Source: Acorus gramineus
Lineage: Eukaryota > Streptophyta > Magnoliopsida > Acorales > Acoraceae
Assembly (NCBI GenBank): GCA_030737835.1
Contig: CM060854.1
Location: 8,070,860 to 8,134,859 of the forward strand
Reading direction: 5' to 3'
Length of the DNA stretch: 64,000 nt
The notes beneath the pieces were generated by a model. The model saw nothing but the letters and a program-made list of their open reading frames with translations. It had not been told where the DNA came from and did not search any database. Position 1 is the first letter of the stretch, and every line of letters starts with the position of its first letter. Positions 23,743-33,986 of this stretch are shown piece after piece. Position numbers and translations under genes: made by a program.

Positions 23743-26639
23743 TTGCATCAGGCATTCTCTCTACTTGGCAATTCACTCTCAGGGCCCATCCCAGCCGTTC
23801 ATCTCCCAAACCTCGTAAAAACTCTCGCTCTCGAAGAACCGCCTCGTCGGCCCGATCCCACCAAGCCTGCGCGGGTGCGCGCGCCTTCAAATGCTGTCCC
23901 TGTGCCCTGTCGATCAACGCACTCTCCGGGGCGATCCCCGGAGAGCTCGAGGGACCTCGCGCGGCTCGACTCGCTCGATCTGAACAACAACAACCTGTCG
24001 GGTCCGATCCCGCCTCGCTCGCGCGCCTTGCGCGCTTGCAGTACTTGAGCCTACACGGCAACGCGTTTCGCGTGGGGCCGTTCCCGCGCGCGGCGCTGAA
24101 CATGTCGATGCTACGCACGCTCGACGTCTCGTCATCAGGCCTCTTCCGGGGACTCCCGGCCGACATCGGGCTTCGCTTCCTGTATATGAAGGAGATTTAC
24201 CTCTACATGTTCACTGGGCTCGCTATCGAACGCCTCGGAGTTGAGCATCGTTGAGATTTCATCGAACATGTTCACTGGGTCTGTTCCTGGTTGGTTTGGG
24301 GGGCTCTCGCACCTTCGGATACTGAATGTGGGAGATAATCGGCTCGGTGGTGGGTTTGGATCATAGTAACAAAGTTCGTGTATGACAAATATTCAACAAG
24401 TGTTATGCTTGATACGGTATGTGTACATTCGTAGATCATACGGGATAATTTAAACATTAATATGTATTAATGAATTTTATATGCGTTATGTTTAGTACAG
24501 TACGGAGTACTTTAACAAATATTTAGAAAAGTACAGAGTATTTTGTTACTATGGTTTGGATTCCTCTCGCCTTTGGCGAACCTGCCGATATTTGAGGGTC
24601 TGAGCATATGTAGCAATCAATCCATTCGATGGAATTCTATCGGATTCGCTCATTGGGAACCTCTCGACAAGCCTTATCGAGATCTGGGCATCGAATTGTT
24701 CTATCAGAGGAAGGATTCCAGCAACATTGTTGAGTAATTTGAGTGGCTTGATTTATTTGGAGATGAGTGACAGACAATGCATTGGGAGGTAGTATTCCTT
24801 CAAAATTCAAACTTCTGGATAACTTGCAAACGTTGTCTCTGAGTGGGAATCAGTTGGAAGGACCGATCCCTGGAGAATTGTTCCAGACCAACTTGGGCGA
24901 GCTTTATCTCGATGGGAACGCGCTATCGGGGTTGATATCAAGGTACATTGTGAACCTCACCGGGCTCCAACAGATATCGCTGGCGGAGAACGCGTTGTCG
25001 TCAATGATCCTGCCTGCTCTTTGGGGTCTAAAAGAGTTGTATTCATTGAACCTCTCTTACAATCTGCTGGAAGGGTCTCTACCCAAAGAGGTGGAGAATC
25101 TGAAGGCCTTGACAGAGATGGACCTCTCTTTGAATTGCTTTTTGGTTCCCCTCCCCAGCACTCTAGGCAACCTCCAGATGATGGTGAAACTCAACATGTT
25201 CAACAACTCCTTCTCGGATCCGATCCCGGACTCGTTCTCTCCGCTGATAAACCTCAATTCACTCGACCTCTCCTCCAATTCACTCTCTGGGGAAATTCCA
25301 AAATCGCTAATCAGGCTTCAGGACCTCAGCTTTCTCAACCTCTCCTTCAATAGGTTGGAAGGCGAGGTACCGAATAATGACGCTTTTGCAAACTTCACAT
25401 CGCGATCTCTCATGGGTAACCTTGCTCTCTGTGGGAGGCCAACGAAGATGAGCTTGCCTCCTTGCGCGAATTCTTCGGGGACTAGAACTCGAAAGACCTA
25501 TTGAAATACATCCTTCCAGCCATCATTGTTTGCATGGCAGTTCTTGTGATTGTGCTTATGGTCCATATGTTCTTGAAAAAAGGAAGCCAAAGCCTAGACA
25601 GAACAACTCCAATGATACGCCACGATCTCCAATTCATCATAAATTTGTATCTCAACAAGAGATTGCGCGTGCAACCAATAACTTTGATGAGGCTAATTTA
25701 CTTGGCACAAGGAGCTTTGGCTCAGTCTATAAAGGTCAATTGAACAACGGGACAACCGTGGCCGTTAAGGTCTTGAATCTTGAATCGGTGGAGGGAGCCT
25801 CAAAGAGGTTTGCAGCGGAGTGTCGGTTGATGCGTAATGTGTGCCACCGGAACCTTGTGAAGATCATCAACAGCAGCTCGAACGAAGATTTCAAGGCTTT
25901 GATACTTCAGTACATGCCCAACGGAAGCCTCCACGAGTTGTTGCACGCTTCACAGGATCACAGACCTGGCATCCTTGAAAGGGTGTCTATAGTGTGTGAT
26001 GTGGCCTCGGCATTGGAGTATCTCCACCACGGGTGTTCAAGGCTGGTGGTTCATTGCGATGTGATGCCCAGCAATGTGTTGTTGAACGAGGACATGGTTG
26101 CACATTTGGGCGATTTTGGGATATCAAAGCCACTAGTAGGGTATAGCAAGTTAGCGACCCTGACGAGCACGCATGGCACCATTGGCTATGTGGCTGCAGG
26201 TGCGTATTCATCACCACTTTTCAGTATACTGTTGTGCTTAATGTTGATGCTTTGATTTACTTGTTTAATTGAAAATCCTTTAGAGTATGGTTTGTCGGGA
26301 AAAGCGACGATACATGACAATGTTTACAACTTTGGGGTTTTGCTGTTAGAAACCTTCGCAAGAAGAAAACCTACAGATGAAATGATTACAACTGGATTAA
26401 GCCTTCAGCAATGGGTGAATGACGCGTTTCCTGATACGATATTGGAAGTGGTTGATCCCAGTCTTTTGAAAACCGGAGAGAACAACTGCGGTGATGAACC
26501 CGGGGACACACAAGCCAAACATCAGTGCTTCTCATCAATACTAGAATTAGGCCTGCTCTGTTTGAAGAAATCTCCGAAGGAGAGAATGAGCATGAAAGAT
26601 GTGAAATTGAACAAGATCAAAATGGAGCTGAAGGTGTGA
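23743..26639 (+). pseudogene. LRR receptor-like kinase pseudogene (EFR/FLS2/Xa21-type, subfamily XII)
   Basis: It contains LRRs of the form LDLNNNNLSGPIP, LSLSGNQLEGPIP and LDLSSNSLSGEIP. Then come a CANSSG linker, a membrane segment (ILPAIIVCMAVLVIVLMV) and a non-RD kinase domain. The kinase intron (26200-26283) sits inside the APE-like motif (GYVAA/EYG). Damage: no signal peptide or N-terminal cap (5' truncated); frame breaks within 23830-24260; a MITE at 24362-24552; a 4-nt insertion near 24772; one-base losses near 25501 and 25574. The kinase also deviates from the norm: the glycine loop is GTRSFG, the catalytic loop HCDVMPSN replaces HCDLKPSN, and APE is AAE. Active members sense microbial peptides at the plasma membrane; this copy cannot make such a protein. 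The 5' part (23760-24200) is strikingly GC-rich against its AT-rich flanks. Confidence 0.9.
24362..24552. mobile_element. 191-bp MITE inserted in the LRR pseudogene
   Basis: A perfect 9-bp direct repeat ggtttggat (24353-24361 and 24553-24561) flanks an AT-rich insert. Its ends catagtaacaaa and tttgttactat are inverted, offset by one base. Removing the insert rejoins the LRR frame (GDNRLGGGFG, then FLSPLANL). A 9-bp duplication fits a Mutator-type MITE. Confidence 0.9.
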
Positions 26640-26978
26640 AGCAACTATCAAATGTTTCTAAAATGTTTTGCAACAGACTTAATTTAAATAAGACATGTAC
26701 ATTCAGTTGTTGCTTTCAATTTGGAACAGAAACAACAGTTAGTGTAAACATGATGAATTCAATACACAGTTTATACCAAGCTGCCCAAAACTAGATCATC
26801 AAATGCTCCTGTGAATTACAAACCTAATATGCCACATGAGCAAGATATTCCAATTCCATGATGTCCAAACAACGGAGATCATGTCCACTTTTCCATATTG
26901 GATGTTATGTGAGAACAAATCTGATACAATTAATGAATGCAAAGATGACCAGAGGATGAAGAGCATGTAACAGATGCC

Positions 26979-29900
26979 CTATATGCCACGGCGATATTCG
27001 AGCTGCTTAGTATTCTCCAGCAGCAACTGTCAACCAGAGCAACATTGAATAAATAATCAGCCAAAGCAAATAGGATTGGCATGCTACATGGAATGATGGA
27101 AAATATGGACTTTTTAAAAAAAACATGGTTGGTGGATGGCATTCATGGGTGACAAGAAAAAAACTGAAAGAGAGTAGCAAGCATTTAGATCATCCAGAAT
27201 CTCAAAATTATGAAATAAAATTCATGCCACCTATCATGCTCCTCGAGTACTGGATAAGCCATCTTAGCTCTAATCTGATAGTTAGTTGCATGTATCTACT
27301 TAGGCTCCATTTAAGACGGCAAGTTATATGTAGTATGCTTGACTTGGATACATATTTTACCATTAGTCACTCTTCTTACAAAAAACAGCAATCACTATAG
27401 CAAATATTATTCCATCAACATGGGGCCAATGCAAATTTGATATCCAACTAAATATTTTTTTGATGTAGGTTAAACTAAAGGGATTTGATGTTGCATTTGG
27501 CTTAGAATTTAGGATCAGCTTTTGGACATACACCTTTTATGTTACCAAGAAATATATGGATAAGCAAGGGGTATGATAACTGATAAGGGTATATTCAACA
27601 TGTGGATAGAAGGGTGCAATATCAAATATGATGTGCATGCATGATTGCATCAGTGTGCACACAGGCAATAGCATAACATGCATGCAGTATGTATGGGGTG
27701 TGCCCTGTGGATGCATGACATGCACACGCACCATTCATTTGTTTGTGCAAGCAAATAGCTTATATGCAACATAGATAAATTTCGTATTACTGAAAGTTGA
27801 GAAACACTGGCAAGAAAAATAAAATTTTGAGTACTTACTTCTCGAATGTACTGAGCCACTGCCTTACACCCTTGTATTGCAAGTTCCATAACATCTTCAA
27901 AGGTTTCCTTAGGCAATTTTGCATCCATCTGAAGATTTAAAACATATCAATTTTCATAAAGCAAATTTTAACTGGGTCATGAAAAAAAAAAAAAAGACAG
28001 AAAAACTTCTTCACAACAAGAACTGTTCAGATATATGCACAATGTTATATTATGTCAAAAAAAAAAAGAATCACCAGAAATCATTCAAAAGACCTGAAGA
28101 AGAGTAACTTTATCCAACTTCGGCAGTATCCCCACTGTAACATCTGGGCCTCCAGCACTATCTTCTACATAGTTCAAATCTGCCCACAAAATTTTTTTAA
28201 AAAAAAAGAAGAAGAAAAATGCACATGGAATGGATCTTAAGATTGTTGAATATACCTAACAAAGGAGTGCTGTTAAGATACCCTGCACTACAAGAAGTAA
28301 CAAGATCACGCATTGGAATCCCAGCATCTGCAAGGGCCAATGTTGCAGCATTGATGCAGGCTGATCTTGTTCCTAGAATTAAGAGTGGAAGCTTTGATTA
28401 GCACATAATAGAGAGAGGACATACATTTTATGACGACTGAGAACAATGAACATATCGGTGCACGCGCACACATGAAGTTTACACAACAAAAGCATGTAAA
28501 ACTAGCAATCTAGTAAAGAGGAGTTTGCTTACCACCATCAGCTTGAAGAACTTGGACAAATATATCTATCTGTAAAAGTACATTCATATATCTTTTATCA
28601 ATATAAGAATATGCTGGCATAACAAAAGAAAATGATGCATCCAATTGTCAACAAGGCAAAAACCTGAGAGCGTGGCATCAAGTGCGTCAATATGCATGCC
28701 TCCATCGTTTGGCGAATGACTAGAGATATTTCTATCGATCTCCTGTAATGCCAGGAAAATGAAGCATAAATAGTTTCCTTAATAACAAACACAGAACACT
28801 TCCATTCAATTGCATATCAGCATTGTATAAGTTTGACTCGGTTCAAGCTTGACCATGATTAAATAGTACTGAACAGGAGGCAACAGAGATGGAAAGAACA
28901 AAATGGAGATAGAAATATCATGGAGAACCTTGGGTGATTCGTTAAATTATATCCTTAAGAAAATGGCACAGAAGTCCCCATCAGTGATTTAGGGATAAAT
29001 TTACCTAGAATTCTTCCAAACACAATTCCACAGGCCTCATAAAGAAAGATGCAACATGTGGAGCCTCTGGACAGTATAAATTGAATATTCTCACGTCCTA
29101 GAAGCTTTCCAAATCTGTTGATTTCAAAGAATATTGGTCCTTCCGACACAATGAACTTTCACTTTATTCTTATATCACATTAAACTTCCAAATGACATCA
29201 TGTGGCCTTAGTCTAAACTCTAAAGTCATTTATCAAAGCATCCAATAAAATAGAAAATGTGCTCCATAGCATCTAAAATTGCCCGATAATCATTATGAAG
29301 GTTGTATGGGGCATTCTAAAAACGTGTAAAAGGTGGTGAAAGTAAGTTGAAAGGTGGTCCAGCAACTCTTGGAAATTCAGAACTCCAGGGAGCTCAACAT
29401 TCCCTCACATCACATCAGCACATGATAGGAGGCCAAAAACGAAGGAAGCACCGCCTAAATTCTGCAACATAGAGGTGGAAGAAGGGAAGCCCTTTTAATC
29501 ACTTGATAGATAACACGGCAAAGCAACCTTTTTATCAGAACCCAATACAACACTCAAACCTATGAAGAAGAAATAGACAAACAAGCTAATTTCTTTTCTT
29601 TGTAGAGGCAAGCTAATTCATCCATGACAATCCAAATATCCAACTACCCTTTATTGCCAACTGCCATTGTTCATTTGAACCCATCTTCTTTGATGTGAGT
29701 ACTATTCAATCAACAAGAACTTCCAATCATAAATAAAACGAAATTAGCTAAACCCTGCTATTTACCACTTCCACATTCCGCACACACAGTCACAAAGATT
29801 GTGTACATCTAATATTCAGTGAGACTTACGTCCGTTGCGGTAAGTGTACATTCATGAATGATATAGATAAACATGGGCAGAGAATAGAAATAATTATCTA

Positions 29901-30868
29901 TGTAAGTTTTAATAATTAATACGAAAAATATGGGCAATTTTTTTTTATGTTAGGTGTGGTGGGGATGCAACAAGGACAAATAGGAGTATAGGACTAGTTT
30001 TCTTAATTTACAAAGGATGTAATAAATCATCCGAGCTAATCGGATACCTGAATCCAAAACAAATTAAACACACAATTTGGCAAATAGAAGACCTATGGAT
30101 ACAGGAAGTTTCCAATCATTGAACTTCTCCTAACACTAGAAAAAGTTCGGCAAAATTTGTGAATATGCCCACACATTCCATGGACGATCAATGCAAGAAA
30201 AATCAACACACATTTATCTAATTTCACAACAACATAAACAATTACAACATCCCAAATAGAAAAAGAACTCAGAAAGAAAAAACACCTATCACCCTTGGGT
30301 CTCCTTGCCCGATCTCCTACACTGAAATTAGCCATGCTGTACTCACAGCGCACCTGCACAAAAGATCGCCAGCCCCCACAAAATTCATCATTTGCATCTT
30401 CTTTTTGACATTCACCAAAAACCCTAATAAAACCCTAATCATGAATTTACCAGCGCCTGATCGTTCAGCTGTTGCCCTCTGTTCTGGACTTCCCTCGGCC
30501 CGTAGACTGCGGCGATGACCTTGGTGTTCCCCATCTCGAAAACAGCAGACCTAGAAAACACAGGCCAATGATGATGATCGATTCGTCGGATGAAATACAA
30601 AAACCCTAATATATCAATCTTATTCAGAGACCCACAGAAACGCATTCAAAATAAGAATGAATTGAGAGAGTACCCGTCAGCACTGGAAACCGCGCCTATC
30701 TCCGCCCGAATCTGCCTCATCTGAAACCAAAACAACATCAACAATTGGTGAAACAGAGATGGATAGAGAGAGAGTTTACATAGAGAAATCGATTGGAGGG
30801 AGGGGAGAACATACTTCCATGGGACGACGACCGTCCAAGCGAAGCCCTTCCGGACTAACGAACTCCAT
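26979..30868 (-). CDS. RRP41: Exosome complex core subunit RRP41
   Basis: RNase PH-fold subunit of the nine-subunit RNA exosome core, which degrades and trims RNA 3' ends in nucleus and cytoplasm. In plants RRP41 is reported to keep phosphorolytic activity. Ten exons: complement(join(26979..27026, 27839..27928, 28094..28179, 28256..28372, 28533..28569, 28664..28742, 30286..30353, 30451..30550, 30674..30720, 30815..30868)). That is 726 nt and 241 residues, the usual plant length. Landmarks in order: [105 protein letters not shown], and the C-terminus [12 protein letters not shown]. All splice sites are GT-AG, phases agree and no stop interrupts. It lies tail-to-tail with the LRR pseudogene. 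The longest intron is 28743-30285. Confidence 0.96.
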
Positions 30869-31052
30869 CGATTCAACTGGAAAGAGAGAGAGAGAGAGAG
30901 ATGGCCGGGGGAGGGGGGTTTAGGGTTTTGCAATTTGAATTGGGCTGAGCCTTGTATTTGTTTGGATACAGGGTTTACGAATCGCAGAAAGCAAAAAGCA
31001 CTGATTTTCATTGTTAAATCGAATGAGACTGCAAGTATTGGTGCCAATACGC

Positions 31053-31619
31053 TAGAGGTGCAACTCAGGCGGGTTGGATCAGGTTCGGGTCGGGTTCGGT
31101 TTTAACCCACATTTCACAGAGTCTAACCCGAACCCGAGCCCGAACCCGGCCTCAACCCGAAGGGTTCAACCCGAACCCGAACCCGACCTCAACCCGCGGG
31201 TTCGGGTCGGGTTCGGGTTGAATTCGGGCTCGGGTTGGGCTCGGGTCGGGCTCGGGTTTAATACTTAAAAGATCATAAAAATTATTTAATAAGCAACACA
31301 ATAAACTCTAATTAGTTAAATGTATATTAACCACAAAAAAAAAACTTACAAAATCCAAATAGTTTATGAATACATATTCTAAATTTTAATTAAGCTAAAC
31401 ATAACTTCATCGCTTTTCAACAAAATATAAAAAAAACATTTACCAATTCGGGTTCGGGTTGAACCCGCATAACCCGACCCCCCAACCCAAACCCGACCCG
31501 AATTGGGTTCGGGTTAGTTCGGGTTCAGGTCGGGTTGAACCCAGCAGAGAAAAACCTCAACCCAAACCCGCCCATGAACCGGGTTGGGTCGGGTTCAACC
31601 CGCCCAAGTTGCACCCCTA
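31053..31619. mobile_element. hAT-type non-autonomous element rich in GGGTTC-like hexamers
   Basis: An 8-bp direct repeat caatacgc (31045-31052 and 31620-31627) flanks a 567-bp unit. Its ends tagaggtgcaact and agttgcacccccta-like (actual right end agttgcacccct then a) are inverted with one mismatch. An 8-bp duplication with TAGGGGTGCAA-type ends is the hAT signature. Both shoulders (31060-31260 and 31445-31605) are dense in GGGTT(C/G)GG and CCGAACCC on both strands, around an AT-rich centre. The unit is 185 bp upstream of the RRP41 start codon, so it may affect its promoter. Open frames inside only reflect the repeats. Confidence 0.88.
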
Positions 31620-32436
31620 CAATACGCACAGGCACACACACTTGTTGCCATGCCATCACATCATTGGTATAATAAACATGCATAAGCAAATGCATCCTTA
31701 ATACAAAGGAAAAATACCTAAAAAATATCTTCTAAAAGATAGGAATATCCAAATCAGTCTTTTTTAAAAAAAATTATGTAAGAAAAGTCTCATTTCATAA
31801 TTTTAAAAATTAAAAATATTAATACATCCTTATGTAATTTTTAAACTCTCTCTAGCCATATTTAAAACTTTTCATAACTATTATTTAATTAAAAATAATA
31901 TTAATATAAGAAATTTTTTTTATTTGAGAGTGATTTTACATGTTAAGTTTTTTAAGTATGCTATCAAAAATGTTAAAATTGTTAAAATTATCATTCATAA
32001 ATTTACAACATTTCTTATTGGATTTATCCAAAAAATTTAAAGTTTTTTTTCAATTTTTTGTTATTTATATTTTAACAAAATTAAAAGGTGTGAAATATTT
32101 TAACAAAGTTAAGAGGTATGAAAAAACATAACAACTATTAAAGGTATATTAAAGATCTAATTACATAAGAATAAATCAATTTTTTGAGTTTTTAAAATTG
32201 TGAAATGAGATTTTTATGTATAATTTTTAAAAATAACTGGTTTAGGTATTTTTTAACTTTTTAAGAGATTTTTTTAATCATTTTCCTCATTTATCAAGAC
32301 TAAGGGCTAAGTCCATCATTTTCCTTTGTGATATCCAATCAAAGCTTTTAAAAGGATGATTCAAGGGAGATGACTTGATGTCTAGTTTGAAACCCATTAA
32401 GTATGAGATTCCTAGTATTATTAGCGTGTTTGGCTT

Positions 32437-32666
32437 GGGTGTGTTTGGTTGCGCGATTGCAAAACTGATTCCGTAGGAATCTGGGTTTTAAAACTGATTC
32501 TGCAGGAAGCTCACTTTCTCAGCTTTTTAGAATCGTAGCTTTTGGGCACTATTTGTCTGAAATCTGTGTGCATGAAGCTGCTACAGTAAAATTGTTTGGT
32601 TGCACGATTGCAAACGCAGCTTCCTGCAATCGCAAACGCTGTGCAATCGCGCAACCAAACGCACCC
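32437..32666. mobile_element. MITE, family D copy 1 (in duplication copy 1 only)
   Basis: The 24-bp ends (32437-32460 and 32643-32666) are inverted with one mismatch; the left end starts gggtgtgtttggttgcgc. The 230-bp unit has internal motifs such as aggaagct and agctttt. It is absent from the paralogous position near 37735. Same family as 36883-37106. Confidence 0.8.
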
Positions 32667-32670
32667 TAAT

Positions 32671-32779
32671 TAGTGTTCGAGGCGTGATTGTGCCAGCTGA
32701 CACGGTGAAACTCTACCTCCAATCTTAGTGTTCGGGGTGTGATTGCGCCAGCTGACACAGTGAAACTCTATCTCCAATC
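32671..32779 (+). repeat. 55-bp tandem pair
   Basis: The unit starting tagtgttcgaggcgtgattg (32671) recurs at 32726 with a few changes. The right duplication copy has one unit (about 37740-37795), so the doubling followed the large duplication or was lost there. Confidence 0.75.
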
Positions 32780-33386
32780 CAAACAAGAAATTGACGTTTG
32801 CATTGCCCCGGTGATACGCAGTGTCCCCCAACGCTAAGCCAAACAGACCCAAATTTAGAAAAGGTGTTTTATGTTGATTTACAACAAGTGATCTCTCACC
32901 AAGTTTATTAAATTCATTTCATTTTGGTTCACACAGTCTATTTGAAATAACATACAAAGGTCCCGTATAAAACAATTGGATTAAATCAAAGAGAAGGTTC
33001 CTCGTTCACCAAATTTGATTACAATACCTCTGAAATGAATTTTTCAAATTTATAACCTGTCATCTTGTAGTGAAATCCTAATTATCCTGGTTATATCAGT
33101 AAACAAACAATAACAACAACTTTGAAAAAAAAAATCACCACCACCACCACTAATGCGAAAATAACATGAATTATACACGAAAAAGGTATCTCTTATTCAA
33201 GAGCTGTACAAAGCACCAGCACTAGCAGTGACAACAGTTATAGTACAAAATGATAAAAAACAATACCAAATCATCACTTAAACATAAGCTCTACAGAAAG
33301 TATAAAGCCTGAGTATCTCCAATCTCAAGCAGGAAAACAAGCACAATATTAGCATAAGAGTCGAATCTGATTTAGCATCACATCAA

Positions 33387-33986
33387 TCATTTCCACCTTT
33401 TCATAAACTTTCCCCCATGCTTTCCAAACTTCCATGTTTGAATTATCCACACCCGTGGTGCTTGCCACCATGACCATAAAAAGCCCCATGTCCCATATGA
33501 CAATGTCCCGTATGACCATGAAAAAGATGGTGCATCCCATAAGCTGCTGCAGCTGCACCACCAGCTAGCATAGTCTCCATGCCACCATGCCCTGAAAAAC
33601 AATGAAGTTTTTGCATTCAAGAATGGAATCATGAGCATTTCTATTTTTATTTTTTTGGGGGTAAGTAGGTGTTTCGTTTTATTTTTTATTTGGTTAGCAT
33701 TTCCCATATTCGATTGCACGTTTAGGGCCAAACATACCATGATGAGAACCAGATGGACAATACCCTGATGGAGGGTATCCACGGGGGGATAGCCTTGTTG
33801 GGGATAGCCTTGCGGGGGATGACTTTGTGGGGGATAGCCTTGCGAAGGATACGACGGATACCCTTGTGGAGGATACCCATATCCAGAGTGGTGGCCTGGT
33901 GGATATCCAGACATACCATGGGCAAGGTTCGAGAATAAACCCTTGTCACTGGACTCATGGTCATACGTGTCGTTCCAACCTCCCAT
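33387..33986 (-). pseudogene. GPRP (glycine/proline-rich protein) pseudogene, copy 1
   Basis: Paralogue of the intact gene at 38819-39612. Exon 1 is 33738..33986 and exon 2 starts at 33591. Exon 1 reads MGG then YDHESSDKGLFSNLAHGMSG and GYPPQ-type repeats. One base is missing in the C-run near 33783, so the end of exon 1 reads VDTLHQG instead of the expected GYPP frame. After splicing, translation stops within exon 2 (GMVAWRLC-stop). In the ancestral frame, exon 2 also meets a TAA at 33443-33445. Read without splicing, one frame stays open for 199 codons and ends with the true C-terminus FGKHGGKFMKRWK. That is probably coincidence, but it could yield an odd protein if the intron is retained. 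Promoter and leader intron remain similar to copy 2. Confidence 0.85.

Larger units (their letters stand above)
31628..33366. other. Intergenic; left part of GPRP duplication copy 1
   Basis: 31628-32090 is AT-rich with no recognised feature. From about 32090 the sequence is paralogous to 37371 onward. It contains a copy-1-specific MITE (32437-32666) and a 55-bp tandem pair (32671-32779), then the 3' flank of the GPRP pseudogene. Confidence 0.6.

Noticed and set aside
23738-24166. 142-codon minus frame in the GC-rich block
   Set aside because: Antisense shadow of GC-rich LRR sequence; arginine/alanine-rich composition without motif.
31053-31619. Interstitial telomeric repeat
   Set aside because: The hexamer is GGGTTC/GGGTTG, not the plant telomere TTTAGGG, and the block has transposon ends and a target duplication.
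31074-31701. Open frames rich in NPNP or GFGLN motifs
   Set aside because: They are translations of GGGTTC-type hexamers inside the hAT element.
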